From Triatoma infestans (lineage: Eukaryota; Arthropoda; Insecta; Hemiptera; Reduviidae): DNA of 64,000 nt. Positions 30,664-41,596 of the stretch are shown one piece after another. The notes beneath the pieces were generated by a model. The model was given only the letters and a program-made list of their open reading frames with translations, did no database searches and was not told the origin of the DNA. The stretch covers positions 152,715-216,714 of the forward strand of contig JAAEAF010014502.1 in the NCBI GenBank assembly GCA_011037195.1. Direction: 5' to 3'. A program made the position numbers and the translations under genes. Position 1 is the stretch's first letter, and each line of letters begins with the position of its first letter.

Positions 30664-33048
30664 TTAATAATCAAGTAAACAATTGTGAGTGATTATTTAC
30701 AAGATAGGCGGGACGTTCTTTATTAAGCAAAATTCTCTCGCCTTTAATCACAGATTTTAGGCGGAAATGTGGTACTCTAAAGAAAATGAAGTCTAAAAAA
30801 TGTATTATATGATTCTGTTGGGGGATTAGAGGCTGCTCCCTGTTCTGCCTTGGGGCGGAGTTGCAACGATTTGGCCCATTTCCATGACTTTGTAGTACTA
30901 AGATTATACGAGTTCTTAAGAAGGAGAAACTGGAGCCGTTTTCGTTCATGCGGGTGCCATTTTCCAAAGTGATGTCTCATTTAGGAATTAAATGAAGCTT
31001 TATTCCATGAATTGTTGCTTCCTTTTTTTGCCTCCATCATGGGGTTTTGGCCAACAAACTTCACCATCTATTCAAACTTCATCATCTATTCTTCTATCTC
31101 TAGATACTTACGGGATTCATGGGTCCCAGTTAGGCTCTTCAAATACGTCATTCTGCCATCACAAATTTGGGTCTTTCCTTCATTTACTAATTCACATATC
31201 ATATTCTCTCAAGATCGTGATTAGAACGCAATCTACACACATTGAGGAAGCTCACATTGTCTGCCATCTTTGTAGGTAGGCCTTCACTCATTGATTGTTC
31301 TTCACCTTCATGTCTGACCATCCTATATGGTTTTAAATTACCTATAATTTATACCTATAATTTTTCTTGAGGACTTTACTTCCAAAACAACAAATTGTGA
31401 GCTTATCCGTATGCCTCAGCATTTTGAGGCACATGTTAAAGACCGAGCGTACTAATATTTTATCATCTTCTTAGATCTAGATAAACTTCTACTCTTTTTG
31501 GCAAGGAGGATTCTTCCATCTTTATTTCTTCCAGCGCACAAAGATTCAGTCAAATGGTTTTCTACGTTTATCAGAGTGCCAACGTGTACTGGAGATTACG
31601 ATTATAACCAGAATATTGAAAGGCATCCAAAGATCTTCAAGTATGCCAGAAGTTATATATCCTGAACTCGTACAGCTGCCCTGTAAAGAATAATTTATAA
31701 ATTATTTATAATAGCGACAAATCAGAAATTTTCAAAAAGTTCTTAATCATTATAATCAACTTAAATTTGATGAAATGACAATATAAGTATTCACGAATTT
31801 TATTTGTATGTATCGATATTAATAAAAAAATTAATCAAAAACTATTGTAGTTTTAATTATCTTCCTTTTTTTTTCACACATTATCTTTCAGCCTGCATCA
31901 AAAATTATACATAAACAGTGTGCGTTTCAAATTGAAATGCAAGTTATTTGCATTTTTTTTATTCTATATTCAAAAATGTAATTTAGAAAATTGCTCAAAA
32001 TGGACATTCCAGAGATAACATGATCGTCACACTTGGGTCGAAGCAGCGACAGATATAAAACTATTACTGGAGGAACGTTACAAAATAGTCCACTAGTGTT
32101 AAAATAATGTAAACATTGTTAAAAAAAAGAAAAGAAGACAATATTGCACATTAATGAGGTAAGATCGCTAATAAAACGTTATCTTATAAGTTTCTAATTA
32201 CTACTATAAAGATCTCTCTGTTTTATATTAACTATAGGGAAATTAGAATTAGATTTTCAGTCAAATGATAGAAATAGAAAGAAATAAAAAAAAAAAATAC
32301 ATAAAACTAGTAGTAGTAGAAGTCACGAAACTAAAAATAAGATAAGGAAGGATAGTTGGTGAAGATTCATAACCACGAGATCATGAAAGTGCATGCACTT
32401 TATAGTGAGTGCATTATGCAGCACGATTTGGGACAGTAGTTAAATCGTTTACCTAAGCTTCTTATCTTCAAGAAAATATAGATTTTTTTACCTATTTTTT
32501 TTTTTTATGTTTGTGTAAGTAAAAATTTCTATATAAAGGAACATTTCCGAAATATTATATAATGGTTGAACCGTACACGTGATGAATTCGTAATTAAATG
32601 GAGAACCTTAAAGTTGGAAGTCCTCGCAAAAATACTGGAAAACAGGTTTAAATCAAGTTAGAGCTACTTTTTTTTCTTTCTCAGCCTCAGAAATCCTGCA
32701 ACTGAGGATATTATTTATCCTAAATGTGTTCTTAATGCGATTACAAGTAATTTTTTAAAACATATATATATAATATAGATATATATATATTATATATAAT
32801 TTAAATTTACAGTTACATTAAAGCTTACATAATAATTACATTTCAAGAAGAACAAGAATTAACTAAACTGGGTCTAAACAAAGAACATACAATTAGAAAT
32901 ACAAATGGCATTAAAGTGGAGGCTAATTTAAATGAGTAATTAAAATCAGAACAAAGTATAAGAAACTATAAAACATTTAAATCAATTGGAGTAATAAAAT
33001 TTACAAAATAATATTGAAATTTATTTACAAGTTCACCAGGTGGCGATA
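30664..33048. other. unclassified region
   Basis: 2.4 kb without a supported gene. 30700-31300 and 31430-31690 are less AT-rich and look like old element sequence; overlapping short frames there (for example 30671-30967 minus and 30992-31279 plus) show no motif I recognise. 31700-33000 is AT-rich. Confidence 0.4.
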
Positions 33049-33267
33049 TGGGTATAATGGAAGTGAGAAGGAGAGAGAGAACTAGAGAGAGGGAATTTAG
33101 GAATGAGAAATAAACTAGATGATATGCTGAACACTGTACAATAAAAAGAACACACATACTGCAAGGACTTTACAAGTATATAGAAGTAAGTATACGTATC
33201 GAGAGATATAACTAAAGGAGATCTTCGAGGAGCGGTTAATAAAATGTACACTTTTTTTTAAAACTAT

Positions 33268-33304
33268 TCCAACGTTTCGACATAGTTATTGTCTTCTTCA
33301 GGGA
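33268..33304 (-). ncRNA. hammerhead ribozyme-like motif H10 (intact core)
   Basis: On the minus strand: CTGAAGA (complement at 33295-33301), a GACAA-type helix II, GAAA (complement at 33275-33278) and triplet GTT (complement at 33271-33273). Three-base-pair TCC/GGA stem I. Confidence 0.55.
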
Positions 33305-33629
33305 TAAAATTTAAAAAAATGTTAATCGGTGTTACATATAATTTCCATTAAACAAACTAAACACAAAATATGTACTAAACAAAAACGTGATATGGCAGAA
33401 AGAGTTGCTTACTATATGAGCTCCATCATACCCATTATCCTACATCATACCCATTATCCTACATCATTCCCATTATCCTACATCATACCCAGACATTTTC
33501 TGATGATGTAGCTCATATAGTAAGCTACTCTTTCTGCCATATCAAGTTTTTGTTTTTAGTACATATTTCGTGTTTAGTTTGTTTAATGGAAATTATATGT
33601 AACACTGACTAACATTTTTTTTAATTTTA

Positions 33630-33666
33630 TCCCTGAAGAAGACAATAAATTTGTCGAAACGTTGGA
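33630..33666 (+). ncRNA. hammerhead ribozyme-like motif H11 (intact core)
   Basis: CTGAAGA is at 33633-33639, with unpaired A at 33640. Helix II pairs GACAA 33641-33645 with TTGTC 33651-33655. GAAA is at 33656-33659 and GTT at 33661-33663. Stem I pairs TCC 33630-33632 with GGA 33664-33666. Confidence 0.6.
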
Positions 33667-33986
33667 AAAGTTTAAAAAAAAAGTGTAAATTTTATTGACC
33701 GCTCCTCGAGATCTCCTTTAGTTATTATTAGATCGGGAGAGAATCTTTATTAGCATAGAGAGATATATAAAGAGACAGTTGGATGAGTAAATAGAAGGTA
33801 AGTAGATAGGTTGCTGACTGGAAGTAAACCGTCCTGAATTGTACTGCTTTCGCTCTATTTATGTGAATCGAATGTCCCTTCCTAGTCTGGCTTAGATGGG
33901 GAGTAACTAACTTTTGATTCCTTTAATGTGCTTCTCCGCTCTTCGGATGCTAAGAATCTTCGATGATCCGGATCCCATTACATGAG

Positions 33987-34810
33987 CCAATCTCCTCCCT
34001 GTAGAACTACCACTGTGATCAACCTCGCTCTCAGCTGTTTCTAATAGACATCAGTCAAAACATGAAATGTTGCTAAGTTTGGAGACTCTTCCCTTATCAC
34101 ATTTATAGGCCGGACTCTCGTTTATGTGGAAATGATGGAAATAAGCTCAATGCCATGACCATCATATAAGAATGGTACGCTCATTCTGGATGCCAAACTG
34201 GGAAAAATTTCTTTCGGTACTTTAGATTAGCACACCATTGTAATGGGATCCGAAGAGCGGAGAAACAGACATTGAATGAATCAAAAGTTAGTTACTCCCC
34301 ACCTAGCCCAGACTAGGAAGGGAGTGTTTGATTTATATAAAAAGAGCGACAGCAGAACATTTCAAGACAGTTTTACAACAGTTTACAATAGTACAACCAG
34401 TCAGCAACCTTCTTATTACTCAGCCAGTCTGTCTCTTTATATTTCTCTCGCTACCTAACTTCTATATAACTGTAAAGTCCTAGCAGTTTGTATGTTCTAT
34501 TTATTATGCAATGTTCAGCATATCATCTAGTTTATTTCTCTATCCATTCTCTCTAATTCTCTCTCCTTCTCACATCCATAATACCATCCAACCAGTATCC
34601 AGTGCCGGCCTCTTTAGCATATTTACTTCCTAATTCATTTTCATGTTTCCAGAAAGCGTCTTAATCCCTTCCAACGGTATTTTCCAATCAAAATAACTTT
34701 CGCAATTTGCTTAACAAAGCCCCAGTTTCTTCAGACGTTCCATTGTATTTTATTTTTTTTACATCTCTTATCCCTGACAAGGCCACTTCCTTCAGATAAT
34801 GTATGGTTCT
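33987..34810 (-). pseudogene. coding-like relic of unknown protein, split by solo LTR
   Basis: On the minus strand, sequence right of the inserted LTR (34588-34810) reads LKEVALSGIRDVKKIKYNG. Sequence left of it (33987-34234) reads SKVPKEIFPSLASRMSVPF, then LYDGHGIELISII and LARLITVVV-like residues, with two in-frame stops. The amino-acid texture looks like a decayed gene or transposase. The DGH string recalls the DDE_1 (pogo/Jerky) catalytic Asp region, but the neighbouring residues do not fit well. I do not identify it. Confidence 0.25.
34235..34587 (+). mobile_element. solo LTR, 4-bp duplication
   Basis: 34239-34583 starts TGTAATGGGATCCGAAGAG and ends ccataata. The direct repeat ccat at 34235-34238 and 34584-34587 is the target duplication. 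A TATA-like element (gatttatataaaaagagcg) near 34329 marks the promoter, and pyrimidine-rich sequence precedes the end. The 60-codon frame at 34276-34458 is inside the LTR and is not a gene. Confidence 0.8.
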
Positions 34811-35225
34811 AACGTCTATGTAACTGTATATTAATATCCATTAAAAACCATTGGTGGAATTCCAAATTTGAAGATAATCGGCTATCCGGAATCGCGATTT
34901 TCCAAAGCAGATTTTTGGATTTTCTGGAATTTCCTCGAAAGTGACTGAAACAATTTCTTTTAAACTTATAATGTTAACTCCACAGATAAAACGTAGGTAT
35001 AACTTTTATTCTAAACATTTATTCCAAAAAATTTGTTTGATTTTAGAGGGGTTTTGTGGGGGGGGGATGCATGCCTGTCAGTTAGTTTTAAATTTAAATT
35101 ACCAAAAATTGGAAATATTGGTTGATATACATGGCACCCGTAATGTCTACTTGAATATATTCATATATATAATCCCTACCCCAAGTAGGAGAAAGTTGTA
35201 TGAGTGTTTCTACCAGATTTTTTTA
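34811..35225 (-). mobile_element. HINE-like fragment
   Basis: Minus-strand 5' end (complement of tctggtagaaacactcatac) is at about 35185-35220, with weakly preserved interior blocks to the left. The 125-codon frame 34941-35318 is low-complexity read-through of this repeat. Confidence 0.45.
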
Positions 35226-35819
35226 TTTTCTCATTTTCAAGGAATCATCGAAAAAAAATTGTTTGACAGCAATAAGAAAAAGCAAAAAATCAATTTTCAT
35301 GATAAAACAAATTTATAAATATAAATTTATATTTTTCTCGATATAAATGAATAAAAACAATATGTAACCAATCACATTTAACCACCAAAAGGAACATGGA
35401 AATATGGGTGATTTTTCTTAACCAATCAGACAATTAGGTTTGACCAGGCAGTTGACCACGCCCACATTAACTAAAAATTATTCACGCTCCCTATCTCTTA
35501 TTTGCTTGAGATAATTATATACATTGTACGGTAATTATTATTGAAGCTAATACGATGAAGTCATTACGTTTATTTAAAATAATAAAAACATCCTTAGACA
35601 AACTATATCACTTTGATTTATATTTTTGGTTTAAACGATCAGTTTGTTGAAAGAGCCTACCTCACTCTCGATATTACGAATCTAAATGAAATTTGAATTA
35701 ATTCTGCTCAATTATCATTACAAGGGTAAAAGTTTACAAATTATAATATGCATTTATTAACGAAATCATTAACCGTTTTCACTTCTAACGAAATACTATT
35801 AATCAGTCTGAACTAATTT
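35226..35819. other. AT-rich region, nothing recognised
   Basis: No gene or repeat family recognised before the Jockey insertion. Confidence 0.55.
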
Positions 35820-35968
35820 AAATAATGATTCAGTTGGCTTCTGACTGTGATACGAAGCAGTGCGTTCAAAGTTCTTGTTATTATTGTGTAGTGTTTAAAA
35901 TTTACTCTGTTCTATAGTGCTCACATTTAAAACTTTAGCACTTTCTTTCATTTTTTACTATAAATCGC

Positions 35969-37159
35969 ATGCCTGGCAATAATAATAATGTGAAAACTGG
36001 AATGGATTCATTTAAAAATAGTACCTCTAGCCAGCTAGGTATTACGAAAATTACAACAATGGATTTAAACAAATCAGTTGGCGACTCAAGAAAGAGAGAA
36101 CGTGATAACACACCTAATCAATCTCCAATTAAAAAACAAGGTATATATTATATTGATATTAGTCCAATAGAAACTAAAAATAGATTTCAACCTTTATCGA
36201 GCTCGAATATGTTAGAAAATGAAAATGAAATTGTTGAAACAGTAAAAATTCCTCCCATCTTTTTACATAACGCAAATGATTACAAAAAAATTTTGGAAGA
36301 CTTACAAACGAAATGTAAAAGCCCGTTTAACACTAAAGTTACAGGTAAAACCCTAAAGGTTATGCTAACATCTATTGATGATTTTAGAGTGATAACAAAA
36401 TATTATGACGATGAAAAGGTAGAATATCATACCTTCTCAACTGAAAAAAACAAAAATCTCTCTGTGGTTTTACGAGGGGTCCCTTTTACCTTTACGGATG
36501 AAGAAATAAGAGAAGAACTACAAAAAAAATATCCAGTGACTTATGTCAGACGAATTATTAACAAAAATAATCTTCCGACACCCTTCGTAATGGTATCGCT
36601 AATTAATAATGAGATAGCGAAAAGTATATTTAATCTGGATAAATTTCTTCACTCGATTATAAAGGTAGAACCTAAAAGCAAATCTAATGGAACTATACCC
36701 CAGTGTTCTAATTGTATGCGCTATGGGCATACAAAAAATTATTGCAAACTAGAAAGCAGATGTATAAAATGCTTAGAAAACCACCATTACACAAAATGTC
36801 CACTAGGGCGTACAAAAGATCCAAAATGTGTCAATTGTTTTGAAGACCATCCGGCGAATTTTAAACAATGCCCCTATTACATAAAGATAGCAAAGAGTGT
36901 TCAAAAAGAACAAGACAAAGTAATTTATAATAACCCTGGAAAAAGACGCTCGGCCACACCAGTAACTGGTAATAAAACGTTCGCATCGCTCTTTAAAAGC
37001 CAAATAGATGACACTAATCAAAATGCAAACCAAAATGATAATATATTCACAACTATTATCAAGGCAATAATAAACGCTGTTACACCTTATCTCCCACAGA
37101 TAATAACTACAATTACAAATATTTTTTCCACTATTAACCTTAATAGTACAGCACCCTAG
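35969..37159 (+). CDS. Jockey LINE ORF1 (gag-like, zinc-knuckle protein)
   Basis: 396 codons. ORF1 proteins of Jockey-type LINEs bind element RNA and act as nucleic-acid chaperones in the ribonucleoprotein. The N-terminal 90 residues are polar and likely disordered. Residues about 90-235 form the RNA-recognition-like and PRE_C2HC-type region (VVLRGVPFTFTDEEIREEL). Three zinc knuckles follow: C246, C249, H254, C259; C265, C268, H273, C277; and C287, C290, H294, C301. The C-terminus (about 340-396) is Asn/Ile-rich. The first ATG is taken as the start; it lies 138 nt inside the element, as expected for a LINE with a short 5' UTR. Intact frame. Confidence 0.9.
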   Translation: MPGNNNNVKTGMDSFKNSTSSQLGITKITTMDLNKSVGDSRKRERDNTPNQSPIKKQGIYYIDISPIETKNRFQPLSSSNMLENENEIVETVKIPPIFLHNANDYKKILEDLQTKCKSPFNTKVTGKTLKVMLTSIDDFRVITKYYDDEKVEYHTFSTEKNKNLSVVLRGVPFTFTDEEIREELQKKYPVTYVRRIINKNNLPTPFVMVSLINNEIAKSIFNLDKFLHSIIKVEPKSKSNGTIPQCSNCMRYGHTKNYCKLESRCIKCLENHHYTKCPLGRTKDPKCVNCFEDHPANFKQCPYYIKIAKSVQKEQDKVIYNNPGKRRSATPVTGNKTFASLFKSQIDDTNQNANQNDNIFTTIIKAIINAVTPYLPQIITTITNIFSTINLNSTAP

Positions 37160-37240
37160 GTATATGTTTTCTTCAAATAAATCAAAATTAAAACGTACTA
37201 TTTATAGTACAGCTCGCAGACACGGTTAAAAAAAATAAAA

Positions 37241-39538
37241 ATGAATTCTAATATAATTGATACCAATAAATTAAGAAACCTCAAATTATTAAATTGGAAT
37301 GCCAATGGTATAATCAGTAAAAGAAATGAACTGCTAATCTATCTCCAGTCCCGTGATATAGATATCGCCTGTATCACCGAGACGCACTTATCCGAGAATG
37401 TTAAATTAAAAATTCCTGGTTACAATGTGTTTAGAAAGGATCGTCTCTCAGTTACAGCATCAGGAGGGGTTGCCTTATTTATTAAGAAAAATATTCCACA
37501 TAGCGAGTTCATCTTGCCCACATTAAATCATATAGAAGCTATTGGAGTGCGTGTTCATTCGCAGTTTCCTCTAAATATAATTTCAGCTTATAAGGCTCCA
37601 AATAAGAAAGTAACGGAAGATGAAATCTCCAAGTTATTCCAATATAACCACACAGTGTTAATAGGTGACTTAAATTGTAAACACACCGACTGGGGATGTA
37701 GAAAATCTAATTCAAACGGAACGAAATTAAACAAAATAATAACTAAATTCGGAATTAATGTTTACAGCCCTAGTGAACCTACCTTCTTCAGAAACGGACG
37801 CATACCAGATATATTAGATATGGTTTTCACTAAACAATTTCATTCGCAGATATATCTTACGACTGAAATGTCGCTGGACTCCGACCATCTCCCTGTTCTA
37901 ATAAGTTTCAGCACTGCAATTGAGCAGTTACCCCAGAGACCATCACTCATTAACGGTGTGGTTGACTGGCAACTTTTTCAATCGCACTTAAATGAAACCA
38001 TAGAAATTAAAACAAACTCTAATAGCGACACAGAAATAGATAAGGATATAGAAAGTTTCGTACAATCATTAAAAGAAAGCATTAACAAATCAACTGTAAT
38101 CAGGAAAAAAACACAACTTTATCCTAAACATCTGGAGCATATGCCGTTAAAAATTTTAAATTTAATAAATGAAAAAAATAGCACTAGGCGTCAATGGCAA
38201 CGGACAAGAAACCCTTCATTAAAAAAGAAATTAAACCGACTGGTCCACACTGTAAAACTAGAGCTCGATAAATATCGTATTGAAAAATATCAACATTATC
38301 TCGCGGATATACATCCTGGCGACAACACCCTTTGGAAAACAACAAAACAGTTATTAAGGAAACCTACAATTATACCGACTTTGCACAGCAATGACAAAAT
38401 TATAGCCTCCGATCCAGATAAAGCTAACGAATTTGCAAATTATCTAGAAAACGTGTTTACCACTACTCACCATCAAGATAGTATAGAAGAGGAAGTAAGG
38501 GAATACTTACTTGATTCCATTTCAACAGTTGAGTTACCTCTTGAGTACATTACCCCTAACGAAACAACTGAGGTGATCAAAAACATTAAAATTAAGAAAT
38601 CTCCTGGTCATGACCAATTACCAGCAATAATATTTAAAAAAATTACCACAAAAGCCATAGTATTAGTAACATCCATCTTCAACAGCTGTCTCCGGATAGG
38701 ATACTTTCCAGCTACATGGAAACAGACTGAAGTAATAGTTTTACATAAACCAGGGAAAAATCCGAAATTAATCGAGAGCTATAGACCGATTAGTATATTA
38801 CCAATTTTATCAAAAATATTTGAAAAGTTAATTAAAAAACGATTGGTGACGTTCCTAACAGAAAACAATATTATCCCGGACTTCCAATTCGGATTCCAAA
38901 ATAAACACTCTACTATACATCAAGTTATGAGACTGCATGAAACCATAGTTAGAGGCTTTGAAAGAAAAGAACACACATTGGCTGCATTTTTAGATTTTCA
39001 ACAAGCCTTTGACAAGGTATGGCACCATGGTTTAATGTACAAAATGAGGAAAGCTGGTTTTCCAAGATATCTATTTGAAATAATCTGCTCATATCTAATT
39101 GGCAGAACATTTAAAGTTAGATTAAATAATTATTATTCGACATTAAGAGCAATACATGGTGGAACACCCCAAGGATCTGTACTATCACCAATCCTGTTCA
39201 ACCTTTACCTTTCTGATATCACTTCTGTGCACATTCCTGGTTCCATAGCCCTCTTTGCAGACGATACAGTGGTGTATACTCAGCACACAGACATTATCGA
39301 TGCTCGAGAATCTCTTCAAGAGAGTTTGCAACTCCTTCTGGACTATTTCAAGAAATGGAGAATAATACTGAATATTAATAAATGTGTGCCACAAATATTC
39401 ACCCTAAGGAGGCCAAAAGAACCACCTCAGTTATTATTTGGCAATCATTTACTGCCATGGAACAGAAAAGATGAAGCAATAAAATATTTAGGTATATATT
39501 TAGGTCGCCGATTAACCTTTAATTCAACAAAAAACTGA
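37241..39538 (+). CDS. Jockey LINE ORF2 (endonuclease and reverse transcriptase), frameshifted
   Basis: 765 codons before the break. The N-terminal endonuclease/exonuclease/phosphatase domain (about residues 10-225) nicks target DNA. It shows NWNANGI, ITETHL (catalytic Glu), GDLNCKHTDWG and SDHLPVLIS (catalytic Asp-His). The reverse transcriptase spans about residues 440-730: SYRPISILPILSKIFEKLI, FQNKHSTIHQ, motif A FLDFQQAFDKVW, motif B GGTPQGSVLSPILFN and motif C FADDTVVY, so all three catalytic Asp are present. The frame stops at 39538 and continues in the +1-register frame. Compared with the family only the post-RT domain is cut off. ORF1 lies 81 nt upstream. Confidence 0.9.
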   Translation: MNSNIIDTNKLRNLKLLNWNANGIISKRNELLIYLQSRDIDIACITETHLSENVKLKIPGYNVFRKDRLSVTASGGVALFIKKNIPHSEFILPTLNHIEAIGVRVHSQFPLNIISAYKAPNKKVTEDEISKLFQYNHTVLIGDLNCKHTDWGCRKSNSNGTKLNKIITKFGINVYSPSEPTFFRNGRIPDILDMVFTKQFHSQIYLTTEMSLDSDHLPVLISFSTAIEQLPQRPSLINGVVDWQLFQSHLNETIEIKTNSNSDTEIDKDIESFVQSLKESINKSTVIRKKTQLYPKHLEHMPLKILNLINEKNSTRRQWQRTRNPSLKKKLNRLVHTVKLELDKYRIEKYQHYLADIHPGDNTLWKTTKQLLRKPTIIPTLHSNDKIIASDPDKANEFANYLENVFTTTHHQDSIEEEVREYLLDSISTVELPLEYITPNETTEVIKNIKIKKSPGHDQLPAIIFKKITTKAIVLVTSIFNSCLRIGYFPATWKQTEVIVLHKPGKNPKLIESYRPISILPILSKIFEKLIKKRLVTFLTENNIIPDFQFGFQNKHSTIHQVMRLHETIVRGFERKEHTLAAFLDFQQAFDKVWHHGLMYKMRKAGFPRYLFEIICSYLIGRTFKVRLNNYYSTLRAIHGGTPQGSVLSPILFNLYLSDITSVHIPGSIALFADDTVVYTQHTDIIDARESLQESLQLLLDYFKKWRIILNINKCVPQIFTLRRPKEPPQLLFGNHLLPWNRKDEAIKYLGIYLGRRLTFNSTKN

Positions 39539-39939
39539 CAGAAGTTCACGCCAGATTAGCTCTCCTATATCTAATCATTAACAGAAAATCTAGACTGAAA
39601 TCAGAATGCACGTTGCTCTTATATAAGTCTATTCTTAGACCCTTATTCACATATGGAAGCGAAATCTGGGGTGGTGCATCACCTACAAAATTACAAGGAC
39701 TCCAGGTATTTCAAAATAAAATCCTGAGAATAGCAGTAAATGCTCAGTGGTTCATACGAAACAGTCAACTTCACAGAGACTTAGGGCTTTCAACAATTCA
39801 GGAATTTATTTATGAAAAATTTAAAAAATATCACAATAATCTGATTAACGTATCTGGAGCAGTTAAATATAAAATCGGATCACGTTCAGAGCAGCTCCGA
39901 CTGAAGCCTCGTCTTCTGCAAGATATAGTGAAGTTTTAA
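39535..39939 (+). pseudogene. ORF2 C-terminal domain after frameshift
   Basis: In a different frame from ORF2, sequence from about 39532 reads KLTEVHARLALLYLIINRKS, then LLYKSILRPLFTYGSEIWG and LQVFQNKILRIAVNAQWF. This is the conserved post-RT region of Jockey ORF2 (YKSILRP-TYG-EIWG and Q-FQNK-LR). A single indel in the A-run at about 39527-39536 would explain the break. It may be a real mutation or an assembly error. Confidence 0.8.
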
Positions 39940-40133
39940 AAAAGTGGATTAATGGTAACAGTGCATCTCATTCGATTTAAATAATTATCTGAACTCTCAA
40001 TGATCTTTATTACTTAATCATTTTATTCTGTCCTTATGAGTGGTTATACTATTTAAAAGTACCATGTATAACATAATGTAATGTTGAGCTGGTAATAAAA
40101 TAAAATATTAAAAAAAAAAAAAAAATAATGATT

Positions 40134-40552
40134 GCAATTACTTTTTCTTACTGCTTAGATTATTCTTTAATTTATCTTAATTTAAATAACTTAATATTAT
40201 TGTTTGGATTATGGAGTTGTAAGAGAGATATTTTTTATTACATAACAATATTTAATTACTACTATATAGAAAGATTACATTGAAAAAGGATTTATAAGCT
40301 TTTAGCTTAGTGAAGATAAAAAAAAGGAATTTTTGAGGGAAATTAGGAATTGAAGCGTTTAAAGAAAAGAAAATTCAAACGAGAGATTTTTATCGCATTT
40401 AAACTTAGGTACCCTCATTTAATGCCTTAATCTCGAATTATTAATTAACATTTTTTTAAAGACCTCTTTCTTTAGGATATTACCTGTTAATTTCATTAAT
40501 AAACTTTTCACAGCAATCACTAGAAACTTGAAAGTATTCCGCTAACTATGCA
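40134..40552. other. AT-rich spacer
   Basis: No gene or recognised repeat. Confidence 0.55.
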
Positions 40553-40751
40553 AACTGAGCGCGTTGGACTGGGTTCGAGTCCAGTGCTACACCTAAGATT
40601 TTTTTCTTCCTATGAGCCTCTCTACAGCTCAATGATCGGTGATGGTCAGGGTTGTCTGTAACGAGAGAACACTGCCCGGAGGCCGGCATTACACTGAGAA
40701 GGCTCCGGCGCCAGTGACCATAGATGTTGACGCGCCTTAAATAAATAAAAA

Positions 40752-40784
<33 letters not shown>

Positions 40785-40785
40785 T
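40553..40785 (+). mobile_element. tRNA-derived SINE lacking A box
   Basis: B box GGTTCGAGTCC is at 40572-40582. The body has the ctgcccggaggccggcat block, then gttgacgcgccttaaata at about 40727-40744 and an (AAT)n tail. The 5' tRNA half with the A box is shortened. Confidence 0.75.
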
Positions 40786-40845
40786 TACTTTCTCTAATTG
40801 GTGTAAGATAGTATTGCGATCGTGTGAAATTTTCAAAATCAAGTT

Positions 40846-41040
40846 TTCTGTTGTGGTGGTTGTGGTGGTTGGTTCCGCAGAGCTGGAAAGCATCAGAGAC
40901 ATTTTCCGTGGTAGCCTGCTTCATTTGTGGTCATCGACCGGTTTCGGGCGTTCGCCCATCTTCAGGATGCGTTCTTCAGACAGTGTGCCAACACAGACTC
41001 GTACAGGGACTTAGTTTCACACTAACTGAGGTGTTTTTTT
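40846..41040 (-). mobile_element. PLE terminal-repeat segment with hammerhead
   Basis: Matches the arms of the 20463-20789 element and the 225-420 half element (ggttccgcagagctgg, agcctgctt, gaccggtttcgggcg blocks) and lies on the same strand as the PLE coding remnant at 41597-42612. It is therefore a plausible 3' terminal repeat of that PLE. The 550 bp between them (41041-41590) have no recognised motif and would be 3' untranslated region if this is one element. Confidence 0.55.
40932..40969 (-). ncRNA. hammerhead ribozyme-like motif H12 (intact core)
   Basis: Minus strand: CTGAAGA (complement at 40959-40965), GGGC/GCCC helix II, GAAA (complement at 40942-40945), GTC (complement at 40936-40938) and perfect CATC/GATG stem I (40966-40969 with 40932-40935). 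It is in sense with the PLE coding remnant. Confidence 0.65.
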
Positions 41041-41590
41041 TTAAATACTAAACTCTTAAACTAGGTAAAGGGATGTGGCCAGATGGGTGGGAAAACACGT
41101 GTTTGGGTTGTTAAATGGCAAATTCTTTTCTTACAGTGGACGCGGGGGTCTAATCTTTAAACTCTGTTGTTGGAGGGAGACTTATTTCACAATTAACTAA
41201 CCGAAATATTAAGAATATACAAAAAATAAAAAATAAGATACACAAAATAAATCTAAACAAAATTAAACAACGATTAAACTAACATTTTAAAATTCATTCA
41301 TTCGTTTAAAACTGAACGATTTTTTATATAATTAAGTTAAGTTTTCCAGTTCCAAAGAATTAAGAAATTCCAGTCATTCTTTCACATCCTCGCAAGCATG
41401 TATACCTAATTATGTTTTCTTATATAATTAAGTTTTTTATTATGCATCCCACAAACCATGTCACATCATCACTCACATACATCATCCAAATACGCATTTT
41501 TTTTTTTTTTTTTTATTATTTATATATATATACTAGTAAAGTTATATGTACATAGTAGATTTAAAACTAAACCTAACCTTAAAATCTATT
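41041..41590. other. region between PLE coding remnant and its terminal repeat
   Basis: No gene. T- and A-rich tracts, including an A/T run near 41498-41516. Confidence 0.4.
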
Positions 41591-41596
41591 TAAGAA

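Larger units (their letters stand above)
33201..33767. mobile_element. inverted-repeat PLE-derived element with two intact hammerheads (E3)
   Basis: The direct repeat gagagatata at 33201-33210 and 33758-33767 is the target duplication inside the solo LTR. Arms of about 220 bp (33211-33430 and 33500-33722) are highly similar inverted copies, from actaaaggagatct inward to ttactatatgagct. Each arm has a hammerhead with core, helix II, GAAA and GTT triplet. The loop between the arms is a tandem of a 19-bp unit (cattatcctacatcatacc) at about 33424-33490. The right end has an extra 35 bp not mirrored on the left. No coding capacity. Confidence 0.75.
33049..33986 (-). mobile_element. solo LTR (minus) split by hammerhead element
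   Basis: LTR ends: TATAATGG at 33053 (degraded TGTAATGG) and CCATTACA ending at 33982, reverse orientation. Flanking tggg and tgag differ at one base and may be an aged 4-bp duplication. The LTR is interrupted at 33201-33767 by an inverted-repeat hammerhead element. The two LTR halves align with the solo copies at 18307-18649 and 34235-34587. Confidence 0.7.
35820..40133 (+). mobile_element. near full-length Jockey-clade LINE
   Basis: The direct repeat aaataatgatt at 35820-35830 and 40123-40133 is the target duplication, with one A shared with the tail. The element is about 4.3 kb: a 5' UTR starting cagttggcttctgactgtg at 35831, ORF1 (35969-37159), an 81-nt gap, ORF2 (37241 onward), a short 3' UTR and a poly-A tail at about 40110-40122. 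The start resembles the cagt-type starts of Jockey/Doc/F elements, which carry internal promoters at the 5' end (family knowledge). The only clear lesion is a frameshift near 39530 in ORF2. The exact duplication and long open frames point to a recent insertion. Confidence 0.9.
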
